Part shown: positions 35,257 to 44,419 of the stretch, piece after piece | Numbering within the stretch: position 1 is the stretch's first letter | How the letters are laid out: each line of letters opens with the position of its first letter | Assembly: GCF_008693005.1 (NCBI RefSeq) | Contig: NZ_VXKE01000016.1 | Span: forward strand, 62,001 to 126,000 | Reading direction: 5' to 3' | Origin: Helicobacter canis | Lineage (GTDB): Bacteria > Campylobacterota > Campylobacteria > Campylobacterales > Helicobacteraceae | Length of the DNA stretch: 64,000 nt | Notes under the pieces: generated by a model | Told to the model about the DNA's origin: nothing | Databases searched by the model: none | Seen by the model: only the letters and a program-made list of their open reading frames with translations | Made by a program: the position numbers and the translations under genes

Positions 35257-36128
35257 TGACGATAGCTCGATACTGCGTGCTTGTGCTGCTTGTGAGTCTT
35301 GGTAGCGTTGGAGCAGAATCTATCGGGGGCAAAAAGCCGCTTGTGCTAGTAAGTGTCCCGCCGCAGCTTTACTTTGTCCGTGCCATTGCTGGCGATAGTG
35401 TGGAAGCAAGGAGCGTGGTGCCAGCTGATGTCTCGCCTGAAACTTATGAGCCTAAGCCCAGCCAAGCGCGAGCATTTATGCAAGCAGCAGTATTCTTTGG
35501 CGTGGGTATGAGCTATGAGAGAGCCTTGCAAACACGCCTAGCGAGTAACAATCGCGCCTTAGTATATGAGAATCTAGCACATATAGTGTCCCACCACGCA
35601 AGCGACTCTGCGCATTTAGATTCTAGGCATTTGGATTCTACTCCGCACACGCACGATCCGCACATTTGGCTATCTTTGAAGCTTGCAAAAGCACAGGCAC
35701 AAGCTATGTATGAGAGTCTTTGTGCCATTAGTCCAGCCCACAAAGAGAGCTACACAAAGAATCTAGCTACATTCTTCGCTCAAGTCGATAGGATAGGGCT
35801 AGATCTTGCTAGAATCTTAGCAGGGCAGAGGGGTAGGGCGTTTTTGGTCTTGCACCCGGCATTTGGGTATTTGGCGCAAGAATTTGGGCTTGAAGAAATT
35901 GCCTTAGAAGAAGATGGGAAGGAAATTAAGCTAAAGGCATTAAGCCGCTTGCCTAAGCTTATAGAAGAAAAGCACATACGCACGCTATTTATCCAGCCGC
36001 AATTTGACAAGGAGCGCGCAGAATCTATCGCTAAAACGCTAGGCTTAAATGTGGAGATTCTAGACCCTCTTAATGAGAATTGGGAAGAGAGTTTATACGC
36101 ATTTGCGCACAAGATTAAGGAGCAGTAA
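35253..36128 (+). CDS. znuA: Zinc/manganese ABC transporter binding protein (ZnuA-like)
   Basis: 291 residues, cluster A-1 metal-binding protein: signal peptide ending near GAES, PPQLYFVRAIAGDSV, PETYEPKPSQ, a His-rich loop at about residues 112-135 (SAHLDSRHLDSTPHTHDPH), IWLSLKLAKAQAQ, then LVLHPAFGYLAQEFGL and IQPQFDKERAE. The His loop is made by a 15-base tandem duplication of motif-containing sequence (35613-35642). The start ATG overlaps the previous stop (ATGA). The pathway partners are znuC directly downstream and znuB after mqo. Confidence 0.88.
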   Translation: MMTIARYCVLVLLVSLGSVGAESIGGKKPLVLVSVPPQLYFVRAIAGDSVEARSVVPADVSPETYEPKPSQARAFMQAAVFFGVGMSYERALQTRLASNNRALVYENLAHIVSHHASDSAHLDSRHLDSTPHTHDPHIWLSLKLAKAQAQAMYESLCAISPAHKESYTKNLATFFAQVDRIGLDLARILAGQRGRAFLVLHPAFGYLAQEFGLEEIALEEDGKEIKLKALSRLPKLIEEKHIRTLFIQPQFDKERAESIAKTLGLNVEILDPLNENWEESLYAFAHKIKEQ

Positions 36129-36892
36129 TGCGCGAGATTCTACGCTGTGAGAATCTAAGCTTTATGTATGATGGTATGCAGCATAATGCACTAGAGAATG
36201 CAAGCTTTTCTGTATATGAAAATGATTTTCTAGCAGTGATTGGTCCTAATGGAGGGGGTAAAAGCACGCTTGTAAAGCTGCTTATCGGGCTGCTTGCGCC
36301 CTGCTCTGGGGAGATTATTTACCCAAGCCCAAGCCTACATCACGCAAAAAGCCTTATCGGCTATGTCCCGCAAGACACTAGTGTTAATGTTGATTTTCCT
36401 ATTAGTGTGCTTGATGTGGTGCTAATGGGATTTATGCAGCCAAGGCTTTTTGGTTTTAGGGCGACAAAGGCGCAGAAGCACAAGGCACTAGAAGCATTGG
36501 AGAAGCTAGAGATAGCGCATTTAGCACATAATGCTATCGCAGAGCTAAGTGGTGGGCAGAGACAGAGAGTGCTGATCGCTAGGGCATTGTGCGGAGAGCC
36601 AAAGCTACTTGTCCTAGATGAGCCTACTTCAAGTATTGATACAAAAATGCAGGCACAAATTTACAAAAGTTTAAAAAAAATTAACAATTTTCATACTATA
36701 ATCCTTATCAGTCATCACATATCGGTTTTATTAGGTTATGCCAATCGTGCGCTATTTGTGGATAAAGAAGTCATTGAACACACGATTCCTAGAGTGCAAA
36801 GTGCCCTAGATACAGAGGGGCATATTTGCGAAGTCGATTTATTTGACAAACTTTGCGAAAAGAGTCTAAGGAGAAGTGAGAATGGAGAATAA
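36128..36892 (+). CDS. znuC: Zinc/manganese ABC transporter ATPase (ZnuC-like)
   Basis: 254 residues: Walker [11 protein letters not shown]-loop GYVPQDTS, signature LSGGQRQRV, Walker [10 protein letters not shown] and H-loop LISHH. It energises uptake through ZnuB. The start is coupled to znuA (shared base). Its last eleven bases overlap the start of mqo. An A8 run occurs at about 36673. Confidence 0.93.
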   Translation: MREILRCENLSFMYDGMQHNALENASFSVYENDFLAVIGPNGGGKSTLVKLLIGLLAPCSGEIIYPSPSLHHAKSLIGYVPQDTSVNVDFPISVLDVVLMGFMQPRLFGFRATKAQKHKALEALEKLEIAHLAHNAIAELSGGQRQRVLIARALCGEPKLLVLDEPTSSIDTKMQAQIYKSLKKINNFHTIILISHHISVLLGYANRALFVDKEVIEHTIPRVQSALDTEGHICEVDLFDKLCEKSLRRSENGE

Positions 36893-38237
36893 TTTTGATG
36901 TTGTGATTATTGGTGCTGGTGTGTCTGGGTGCGCGTTGTTTTGGACGCTGAGTGAATATACAGATATAAAGAGTGTCGCTATGGTCGATAAATGCCCCAA
37001 TATCGCTATGGTAAGCTCCAATGTGCGCGCAAACTCACAAACAATCCACGATGGCTCAATCGAGACAAACTACACCGCACAAAAGGCAAAAAAGGTCAAG
37101 CTAGCTGCACAAAAAGTTACAAACTACGCGCTAAAACATAAGCTCCAAAATCAAGTCATTTTTAAAACACAAAAAATGGCAATTGGTGTAGGTGATGCAG
37201 AATGTGAGTTTATGCAAAAGCGACATCAAGAGTTCTTATCCGTGTTTCCGGATTTAGAGTGGTTTGATAAGCAAACGATTAAAGAGATCGAGCCAAGTGT
37301 GATCCTAGGAAGTGATGGGAAGAGTGATCGCCCTGAAAATGTCGTAGGCTCTGGGTATAGAGAAGCGTGGTGCGCGATGGATTTTGAGGGCTTGAGTAAG
37401 GATTTCGCCGCGCGCGCCCAAGAGAAAAACCCAAACAATAAGGTATTTTTAAACTTTTGGGTCAAAGAGATTAAGCGCAACGATGATGGCTACTATCTCA
37501 TCTCAAAAAGTGGTGAAGTGATTACCGCTAAGTTTGTGCTTGTCAATGCTGGGTCATACTCGCTTGTGCTAGCGCAGTCTATGGGCTATGGCACTGATCT
37601 TGGGTGCTTGCCAATTGCTGGGAGTTTCTACTTCGTGCCTGATTTGCTAAAAGGCAAGGTCTATATGGTGCAAAATCCAAAGCTACCATTTGCAGCAGTG
37701 CATGGAGACCCAGATATTAGTGCTTCTGGCAGGACGAGAATTGGACCAACCGCCATTGCTATGCCTAAGCTTGAGCGATCAAAGCATTGGTATAGTGGTA
37801 TTAGCTTTGAGCTAGGGAAGGTTGATTTCCACAGGGAAGTGTTTGGTGTTTTGCTGGACTTGCTTAAAGATTCTGATATTAGATCCTATGTGTTTAAGAA
37901 TGTTATATTTGAGCTGCCGTATTTTGGCAAGCGACTTTTCCTTAAAGATGCGCAGAAGCTTATCCCATCGCTTAAGCTTAATGATATTGAGTATGCAGAA
38001 GGCTATGGCGAAGTGCGCCCTCAAGTAGTTGATAGGACACAAAAGCAGCTAGAGCTTGGCGAGAAGAAAATCATCACAAACAAGGGCGTTACATTCAATA
38101 TGACACCATCTCCGGGGGCGACAAGCTGCTTGCAAAATGCCTTTGTTGATGCGCAAGAGATCGCAGCATATTTGCAAGCGACTTTTGATAAGGAGCGTTT
38201 CTTGCGTGATTTATCACCCGAAGAGCTAGAATCCTAG
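36882..38237 (+). CDS. mqo: Malate:quinone oxidoreductase
   Basis: FAD enzyme that oxidises malate and passes electrons to the quinone pool at the inner membrane. 451 residues: FAD-binding [71 protein letters not shown] and [18 protein letters not shown]. It resembles the Helicobacter/Campylobacter Mqo (HP0086 type). The ATG at 36882 has AAGGAG upstream. It sits between znuC and znuB, interrupting the transporter genes; all are co-directional and overlapping or close. Confidence 0.92.
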   Translation: MENNFDVVIIGAGVSGCALFWTLSEYTDIKSVAMVDKCPNIAMVSSNVRANSQTIHDGSIETNYTAQKAKKVKLAAQKVTNYALKHKLQNQVIFKTQKMAIGVGDAECEFMQKRHQEFLSVFPDLEWFDKQTIKEIEPSVILGSDGKSDRPENVVGSGYREAWCAMDFEGLSKDFAARAQEKNPNNKVFLNFWVKEIKRNDDGYYLISKSGEVITAKFVLVNAGSYSLVLAQSMGYGTDLGCLPIAGSFYFVPDLLKGKVYMVQNPKLPFAAVHGDPDISASGRTRIGPTAIAMPKLERSKHWYSGISFELGKVDFHREVFGVLLDLLKDSDIRSYVFKNVIFELPYFGKRLFLKDAQKLIPSLKLNDIEYAEGYGEVRPQVVDRTQKQLELGEKKIITNKGVTFNMTPSPGATSCLQNAFVDAQEIAAYLQATFDKERFLRDLSPEELES

Positions 38238-38260
38238 ATTCTAGCGAGCTTGGAGTGCTT

Positions 38261-39097
38261 GTGCTTGAGAGCTTATCGCCTTTGTTTTCTGTGTTTATGC
38301 AAAATATCGCAATCACTGCACTGCTTTTAAGTGTCGGTGCTGGATTGATCGGCTCGCTAATTGTGGCGAATAAAAGCGTGTTTCTTGCAGGCGGTGTCGC
38401 ACACGCTGCGTTTGGCGGTGTGGGTGTGGCGGTGTTTTTTGGCTGCAGTGTGCTGCTAGGGGCATTAGGAGCTGCACTTGCTATGGCTTTGTTTTTGCTC
38501 TATGCGACTCTCTGGCACAGGGGCAGGCTTGATACTTTTATCGCTATTGCTTGGGCGTTTGGAATGGCTCTTGGTGTGGTGCTTATAGAGCTCACACCCG
38601 GCTATAAAATTAGTATGGAGAGCTATTTGTTTGGAGCACTTGCTTTTAGCACTGCAGAAGATATTTACGCGCTTTTATGCTTTGATATTGTGCTTGTTGT
38701 GTTTGTGTCGCTTTTTTATCGCGAGATTTTATGTGTGTTGTATGATATGGAGTTTAGCCGATTAAAGAGAGTTTCCACGAAGCTTTTTATTAGCGCGATA
38801 TTTATTTTAACGGCATTTGGCGTGGTGCTTGGTATGCGTGCTGGCGGATTGATATTGGTGATTTCTATGCTTTCTATCCCAGCATATATTGCGATGATGT
38901 TTGCACGGAATCTTGCTATGCAGTTTTGCTTATCTATTGGGGTTTGTCTGCTGTGTATGTGCGGTGGCATATTGATTTCTTTTGTGTATGATGTCGCGCT
39001 TGGAGCTTGTATTGTGCTTGTGTCAGTGGGGGTATTTGTCTGCGCGCTTGGTCTGCGCTTTGCAGTGGGCTTTTTACACACCAAAGGAGTAGTATGA
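38261..39097 (+). CDS. znuB: Zinc/manganese ABC transporter permease (ZnuB-like)
   Basis: 278 residues with about eight membrane helices and the ABC-3 permease hallmarks: VANKSVFLAGGVAHAAFGGVG (coupling and translocation region), GALAFSTAEDI, and RAGGLILVISMLSIPAYIA. A GTG start at 38261 with GGAG five bases upstream is preferred to the GTG at 38255, which overlaps that site. Two dispersed-motif copies lie in the 23-base gap after mqo. The stop overlaps the next start by ATGA. Confidence 0.88.
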   Translation: MLESLSPLFSVFMQNIAITALLLSVGAGLIGSLIVANKSVFLAGGVAHAAFGGVGVAVFFGCSVLLGALGAALAMALFLLYATLWHRGRLDTFIAIAWAFGMALGVVLIELTPGYKISMESYLFGALAFSTAEDIYALLCFDIVLVVFVSLFYREILCVLYDMEFSRLKRVSTKLFISAIFILTAFGVVLGMRAGGLILVISMLSIPAYIAMMFARNLAMQFCLSIGVCLLCMCGGILISFVYDVALGACIVLVSVGVFVCALGLRFAVGFLHTKGVV

Positions 39098-39342
39098 AAC
39101 AAACAGATAGCGAGCTAGCACTTAGTGTGGCAAAAAAATCGATGAAGATTGTGATATTTATTGGAATGTTTGCGGTGGTTTTACTTATGATCAATATTTA
39201 TGTGATGATGACACAAATCACTGCAAGTGCGCAGCTTAGTCGCAAACTGTATGTGCTAGAGCAAGCCTTAGCACAAAATGAAGAGGGTAAGCCTGTGGAG
39301 CAAGCCAAGGGTGAATCTGTGAGTGAATCTGTAAAAAAATAG
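39094..39342 (+). CDS. Small single-pass membrane protein
   Basis: 82 residues. A cytoplasmic N-terminus of about 15 residues, one helix (IVIFIGMFAVVLLMINIYVMM, split across about residues 19-39), then a charged helical tail likely to be coiled coil, ending in Lys-Lys. The start is fixed by AAGGAG five bases upstream and the ATGA overlap with znuB. The family is unknown; position suggests a role with the transporter or as an accessory to the next regulator, but this is only guilt by location. Confidence 0.65.
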   Translation: MKQTDSELALSVAKKSMKIVIFIGMFAVVLLMINIYVMMTQITASAQLSRKLYVLEQALAQNEEGKPVEQAKGESVSESVKK

Positions 39343-39350
39343 GAGCAAGT

Positions 39351-39788
39351 ATGGGAATGTATCACAAGGAGGCTGCGCATACAGCAGCAAGCTTCAAGGA
39401 GCTTTTGCATAAGAAAAATCTCAAATCCACCCCACAAAGGCTGGCGATTTTGCAGCTTATCCAAGAAAATGGGCATATTGGAGTAGAGGAGATTTATCGC
39501 CATATCCGCACACTCCACCCTAGCATTTCTTTAGCCACGGTATATAAGAATGTCGCCACACTGAGTGAGACAGATATTTTGCGAGAGATTAAGCCCCCAA
39601 ATCAAAAGCAAAAGTATGAGCTAGCTAGTGATAAGCATATCCATGTAAGTTGCGAGAAATGCGGTAAATTGCAAGATGTGTATGTTGATGCAGGTGAGCT
39701 TTTGGATAGATGTATGGAAAAGACAGGATATAGACTCTTTGATGTATCGGCTGTGTGTATTGGGGTGTGTGATAGCTGTGCGATCTAG
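39351..39788 (+). CDS. Fur-family metalloregulator (PerR/Zur/Fur-like)
   Basis: 145 residues: winged helix with LKSTPQRLAILQLIQENG and HPSISLATVYKNVATL, then HIHVSCEKCGKLQDV and a second Cys pair in CIGVCDSC, giving the structural zinc site. Before HIHVSC the position that is Asp in B. subtilis PerR aligns with Glu (QKYELAS), which is the Fur-like state. Context next to znuB would suit zinc control, while the compact form resembles campylobacterial PerR. I therefore leave the subtype open. Confidence 0.85.
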   Translation: MGMYHKEAAHTAASFKELLHKKNLKSTPQRLAILQLIQENGHIGVEEIYRHIRTLHPSISLATVYKNVATLSETDILREIKPPNQKQKYELASDKHIHVSCEKCGKLQDVYVDAGELLDRCMEKTGYRLFDVSAVCIGVCDSCAI

Positions 39789-39797
39789 GGGAATATA

Positions 39798-40430
39798 GTG
39801 GCAGTTAGCGACATATCTTTTGGGAATCTCTATATAGCTGTGTTTGTCATAGGCTATGTGGGGGCGATCACTCCGGGTCCAGATATTTTACTGATTTTGC
39901 GCAATACCATAACCTTTGGAGCAAGGTCTGCTTTTATTGCACTTAGTGGGATTGCTTGTGGGTGGGTGGTATTTCTTAGCCTTGTGTATTTTGGGTTTGC
40001 GTATATGATGAGCCAGCCCATAGCGCAGGGCTTGCTTAGCATATTTGGTGCGATATATCTTGGGTATATTAGCTATAAGATTCTGCGTGCATCGTCTCCT
40101 AGCGATCTTACACAGATTCTAGGGGCAAACACACAAGCAAAGCCAGCAGGATTTTTTCAGGCATTAGGGGTCAATCTCTCTAACCCAAAGGCGATTTTGT
40201 TTTTTGTCGTGGTGGTGGCTCCTTTTGCAAATCAGGGCTTTGAGCTGGGGCTTTTTGTGCTATTTTGCTCTCTAGTAAGTGGGTTTGTAAGCGTGATTTT
40301 AGTGGGGTTGTATGTGCGCAAATGGCTTAATGCTTGCGTGTTTTTGTGGATTGATCGCATAAGTGCGGTGCTCTTTATCGGCTTTGCTTGCTCTTTGGGG
40401 TATAGGGGCGTGGATATTTTTCTACATTGA
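39798..40430 (+). CDS. LysE/RhtB-family amino-acid exporter
   Basis: 210 residues with five or six helices and the family N-terminus: YVGAITPGPDILLILRNTITFGARSAF, then GVNLSNPKAILFFVVVV. It probably exports an amino acid or related small molecule. GTG start with AGGGGA upstream. It ends the long plus-strand series and overlaps hisH tail-to-tail by nine bases. Confidence 0.88.
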   Translation: MAVSDISFGNLYIAVFVIGYVGAITPGPDILLILRNTITFGARSAFIALSGIACGWVVFLSLVYFGFAYMMSQPIAQGLLSIFGAIYLGYISYKILRASSPSDLTQILGANTQAKPAGFFQALGVNLSNPKAILFFVVVVAPFANQGFELGLFVLFCSLVSGFVSVILVGLYVRKWLNACVFLWIDRISAVLFIGFACSLGYRGVDIFLH

Positions 40431-41033
40431 GAGAAAGTTTTGTAAGATTTGTAAGCCTGCACTGTGGCTTTTCTCTGGGTGGGGCTGGATACCTAGGATA
40501 TTGTCCTTTGCCACTATGGCTGGGAATCTATCGCCATAATCACACACTCCAAGGGCTGTGCTATCATCACTTAAGCACGCGTGGTAGGAATGCACAAAGT
40601 ATAAAAACACCCCATCATCAATATCGCGCAGTAGTGCGTGGCTAGCTCCTTCTTGTGTGAAAAAGCATCGATTCCAGCCGATGTGCGGGACTCTAGGTGC
40701 ATTACAAAAGCGCGTGATCTCACCTGCTATAAGCCCAAATCCTTGGTGCTCTCCAAACTCATAGCTTTTGTCAAAAAGCAGCTGCATACCTAAGCACACC
40801 CCTAAAATATAGCGACCACTTGCAGCATAGCGCGTAATTGCTTCATCAAATCCCCTTTGCCTAATGAGTGCGCGCACATCGCCAAATGCCCCAACGCCCG
40901 GCAGTATCAGCTTATCGCAAGAATCCACTTCGCTTGGATCTGTGATGCATTGTGCGCTTTGGTGCAGTTTTGCAAAGGCGTTGCGCAGGCTGCCTAGATT
41001 CCCTGCGCCATAGTCGATGACCCCAAGCTTCAT
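40422..41033 (-). CDS. hisH: Glutamine amidotransferase HisH (no HisF partner nearby)
   Basis: 203 residues: IDYGAGNLGSLRNAF, LPGVGAFGD, GVCLGMQLLFD with the catalytic Cys, and GIQPHPEKS with His and Glu. In histidine synthesis it supplies ammonia to HisF; paralogues do so for nonulosonic-acid or other sugar synthesis. The ATG at 41033 overlaps the ileS stop (ATGA), so the two are coupled. No hisF or other his gene lies in the window, so the partner is unknown. Confidence 0.9.
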   Translation of the reverse strand: MKLGVIDYGAGNLGSLRNAFAKLHQSAQCITDPSEVDSCDKLILPGVGAFGDVRALIRQRGFDEAITRYAASGRYILGVCLGMQLLFDKSYEFGEHQGFGLIAGEITRFCNAPRVPHIGWNRCFFTQEGASHALLRDIDDGVFLYFVHSYHACLSDDSTALGVCDYGDRFPAIVAKDNILGIQPHPEKSHSAGLQILQNFLSM

Positions 41034-43777
41034 CGTGCTAAGATTGCCTGACATCGCTTGCACAGATCACTTTCACTCTCTGCCATATATCTCCAGCATC
41101 GCTCACAGCGAGATTTAGAGCTTGTAGAAAGTGTGAAAGTCTTGCCATTTATGACAAAGCTCCCTACTTGATCTTGTGGCGCGCAGTCGCTTAGGATCAG
41201 CCATTGTGCTATCTCTGTGAAATCTCCAAAATCCCCACTTATACATAGCTCAAGCCCTGATTTAATGCGCTTATCCTTTTTAAGCGTGTCTAAAAGCTCG
41301 CTGCATTTATTGCGCAGCTGGATTAAGAAGTCAAAGTCGCTATCTGGCTCTACATCATAGAGTGCAAGTGTGCGCAAGGTAAATACATCACTTGAGCCTT
41401 GGCGGATAATTTCTGGGGCGTGCTGCAACGCTTCATTGATTGTATAAGTAAGGATTGGCGCAAGTAAGGCGCATAGGTTGCTTGCAATCACTGCCATAAC
41501 GCTCTGCTTCGCTCTGCGCCCCTTGTCATCTGGGCTATCGCAGTATAGGCTATCTTTGCACAAGTCAAGGTAGATCCCGCTTAGCTCATTGGTGATAAAG
41601 TGCATAAGTATTTGTAAGCCGCTTGCAAAATTGTAGGCGTTAAACTCCGCTTGCACACGCTCAAAGCAGATTCTAGCAAGCTTTATAATGAAGCGATCGA
41701 TTTGCCCTAGCTCTTCTTGCTTGCTTAGGGCTTGCAAGTCGTTGCAGTTTGCTAGTAAAAAGCGCAGAGTATTGCGGAGCTTTTTATACTGCTCGCTTAC
41801 TTGCTGCAGGATATTTTTAGAGATTTTTTGATCACTTTGATAATCGCTTAGTGCGACCCATAGGCGCAGAATCTCGCTGCCATAGGACTTTAGCACTTCT
41901 TGCGGGAGGATTACATTGCCCTTGGATTTGCTCATTTTCTCACTGCGCTCATCCATTGTGAAGCCGTGTGTCAGCACTGATTTATAAGGAGCGCATCCAT
42001 TGAGCGCACAGCTTAGAAGCAAGGAGCTTTGAAACCACCCCCTATGCTGATCGCTGCCCTCTAAATACATATCTGCTGGGAAGCTTCCAGCATCGTAGAA
42101 TCCACTTTGCAAGACGCTAAACCAAGTGCTGCCGCTATCAAACCACACATCAAGGATATGCTGGCATTTCTCTAGCTCATTTGCTCTGTGTTTGTAAGAT
42201 TCTGGGAGCAAGGCGGCATTATCTAGCTCCCACCACGCATCACAGCCCTTTTCTTTAAAGATACTAGCAATATGCTCTAGCACGCTAGAATCTAAAAGTG
42301 CTTTGCCACTAGATTTTTCGATAAAAAATGCAATGGGCACGCCCCAAGCACGCTGCCTTGAGATACACCAATCAGGGCGGTTTTCTATCATTGTGCGGAT
42401 TCTATTGCGCCCAGATTCTGGGTAGAAAGTCGTGGCTTCAATGGCTTCTAGGGCGACTTGGCGCAGCGTTTTGCCATTATGGTAGGGCTTATCCATAAGG
42501 ATAAACCACTGCTTTGTCGCGCGGTAGATCACAGGCTCGTGCGTGCGCCAGCAGTAGGGATAGGAGTGGATAAACTTCGCACTCTTTAGCAAGTGTTTGC
42601 CAAGTAGGGGGAGGATCTTTTCATTAGCTTTGAAGACATGCATACCGATGAATTGCTCCACATCAGCTGCCCTAAATAGCCTCTTGTGCTTCAGGCTCTC
42701 ATCATAGCACCCGCGATCATCAACGGGCATAATCACTTCTACATCATATTTCAAGCAAGCAAAGTAGTCTTCTTCTCCGTGTCCGGGCGCGCTATGCACT
42801 AGCCCACTTCCGCCGCTCATTTGCACATGCTCACCTACAATTAGCAGTGAATCTCTGTCGTTTAAGGGATTTAGCGCGTGGTGGTTTTCAAACGCGCTGC
42901 CTTGCAGCTCTGCTAGAATCTTGCCCTTGCTTATGCCTTCTTGCACGATAGATTCTAGCAGGGCTTTGGCGATAATATAGCCTTCTTGTGTGATTATATA
43001 TGGCTCATTTGGGTGTAGGCAGATAGCTTGGTTTGCCGGGAGAGTCCAAGGAGTAGTTGTCCAAATCACTGCTTGGATAGGGCTGTGCGTGTCTAGGCTA
43101 TCAAGCTTTAGGGCTTTAAGGCTCTCTTGCGTGAGCGGGAATCCCACAAAGATTGAGTAATCTTCTTTATCTTTATACTCTACTTCTGCTTCTGCAAGTG
43201 CAGATCGCGCCGCCCAGCTCCAAAAAATCGGCTTTGATCGCTCCGCTAGTAAGCCCTTTTGCGCGACTTGTGCTAGCACTTGGTAGATACTTGCCTCAAA
43301 GCTAAAGTCCATTGTTTTATAAGGGTTGGCAAAGTCCCCAAGCACGCCTAAGTCTTTAAACTCTTGCTTTTGGATTGAGAGAAAAGTATCGGCGTGCTTC
43401 CTGCATAGCGCGCGGAAAGCACTTGTGGAGAGATGAGACTTGCTATGCTCCTTTTCTACTTGCTGCTCTATGGGCAGTCCGTGGCAGTCCCAGCCGGGTG
43501 TGTAGCGGATATTTTTACCTTGGAAATAGTGTAGTTTAACGATGATGTCTTTTAGAATCTTGTTAAGCGCGTGCCCTATGTGTAAATGCCCATTGGCATA
43601 GGGAGGACCATCGTGAAGTGTGAAAGACTCGCTTGCGTTGGCGTTGTTTAGGCGCATTGTGTTATAGGCATATTGTTTAGTGTCCCAAGCTTGGTAGGTT
43701 TGTGGCTCATTTTGCGGGAGATTCCCTCGCATTGGGAAGGTGGTGCTTGGGAGCAAAAGCGTGTCTTTGTAGTCCAT
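41030..43777 (-). CDS. ileS: Isoleucyl-tRNA synthetase
   Basis: Charges tRNA-Ile and edits valine. 915 residues: class I motifs HLHIGHAL near residue 65 and EKMSKSKGNV near 614, the editing (CP1) domain with TTPWTLPANQAI, GSGLVHSAPGHGEEDY, DVWFDSGSTW, and a C-terminal zinc finger CERCWRYMAESESDLCKRC. Full length. The upstream gap holds a TACAAT on the minus strand (43817-43812). It is followed by coupled hisH. Confidence 0.96.
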   Translation of the reverse strand: MDYKDTLLLPSTTFPMRGNLPQNEPQTYQAWDTKQYAYNTMRLNNANASESFTLHDGPPYANGHLHIGHALNKILKDIIVKLHYFQGKNIRYTPGWDCHGLPIEQQVEKEHSKSHLSTSAFRALCRKHADTFLSIQKQEFKDLGVLGDFANPYKTMDFSFEASIYQVLAQVAQKGLLAERSKPIFWSWAARSALAEAEVEYKDKEDYSIFVGFPLTQESLKALKLDSLDTHSPIQAVIWTTTPWTLPANQAICLHPNEPYIITQEGYIIAKALLESIVQEGISKGKILAELQGSAFENHHALNPLNDRDSLLIVGEHVQMSGGSGLVHSAPGHGEEDYFACLKYDVEVIMPVDDRGCYDESLKHKRLFRAADVEQFIGMHVFKANEKILPLLGKHLLKSAKFIHSYPYCWRTHEPVIYRATKQWFILMDKPYHNGKTLRQVALEAIEATTFYPESGRNRIRTMIENRPDWCISRQRAWGVPIAFFIEKSSGKALLDSSVLEHIASIFKEKGCDAWWELDNAALLPESYKHRANELEKCQHILDVWFDSGSTWFSVLQSGFYDAGSFPADMYLEGSDQHRGWFQSSLLLSCALNGCAPYKSVLTHGFTMDERSEKMSKSKGNVILPQEVLKSYGSEILRLWVALSDYQSDQKISKNILQQVSEQYKKLRNTLRFLLANCNDLQALSKQEELGQIDRFIIKLARICFERVQAEFNAYNFASGLQILMHFITNELSGIYLDLCKDSLYCDSPDDKGRRAKQSVMAVIASNLCALLAPILTYTINEALQHAPEIIRQGSSDVFTLRTLALYDVEPDSDFDFLIQLRNKCSELLDTLKKDKRIKSGLELCISGDFGDFTEIAQWLILSDCAPQDQVGSFVINGKTFTLSTSSKSRCERCWRYMAESESDLCKRCQAILAR

Positions 43778-43843
43778 ATTGTGATGTCCTTTGATTTGGC
43801 TTAAATGCGCGATTGTAGCAGAAGTTTGCTTAAGGCTTGCGCG

Positions 43844-44419
43844 CTACTCTTGCGCATTACACAATGCCAGAGCAAGATGCACTCTTGCTTCTTTTTGTGT
43901 GCAGACTTCTATGGCTTCGCTAAAGCTTGTGCCTGTGGTGATGATGTCATCGACTATGGCTAGATCTTTTGCCTTAGCAGTGTAGGAGAGCCCTCGCTTG
44001 TTGGCTTGGCGGTAGGCAAGTGGCTTGCCAGCGTAGGAGACTTGGCTGCTTGCTTTAAGCTGCCCATAGCGAGCCTTCATCGCTGTGTGCTTGGCAAAGG
44101 AGCGCATAATCACGCCTGTGTGGGAGTAATAGCTCCTTACAAAATCATCAATCCCTATAAGCGTGAGTGTGTGCAGGGCTTGTGTATCGCTGAAAGTTTG
44201 CGCGAAATAATGCGCGGCTTTATCGCTTAAGCGTGCTAGGATTCTAGAGCCTATGGTGTAATACTTGGAGTTTAGTAAAAAGCTCACATCATCATAACCA
44301 TAAAAGCAATAGACTCTCACACCCATCACTTCTCGCACACTAGGGCGTAAAGGGATAGAATCTAAGCAGTTTTGGCATAGCACGCTTAGGCAAAATCTCC
44401 CGCAAGTTAGGCACTTCAT
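43844..44419 (-). CDS. ComF-family phosphoribosyltransferase-like protein
   Basis: 191 residues: N-terminal CLTCGRFCLSVLCQNC zinc-binding cysteines and the PRPP loop LAIVDDIITTGTSFSEA. ComF proteins are linked to natural transformation, probably helping ssDNA processing with the DNA-uptake helicase. The ATG overlaps the tmk stop (ATGA). The block comF-tmk-coaD-ubiX has the same order as in H. pylori (HP1473-HP1476 as I recall). Its presence is relevant to the possible uptake-signal reading of the dispersed motif. Confidence 0.9.
   Translation of the reverse strand: MKCLTCGRFCLSVLCQNCLDSIPLRPSVREVMGVRVYCFYGYDDVSFLLNSKYYTIGSRILARLSDKAAHYFAQTFSDTQALHTLTLIGIDDFVRSYYSHTGVIMRSFAKHTAMKARYGQLKASSQVSYAGKPLAYRQANKRGLSYTAKAKDLAIVDDIITTGTSFSEAIEVCTQKEARVHLALALCNAQE

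Noticed and set aside
36673..36680. A8 run in znuC as a phase-variation tract
   Set aside because: A-tracts of this length are ordinary in AT-rich codon contexts and the Lys-Lys-Ile stretch is typical of the family; weak evidence compared with the G8, C10 and (GA)12 tracts.
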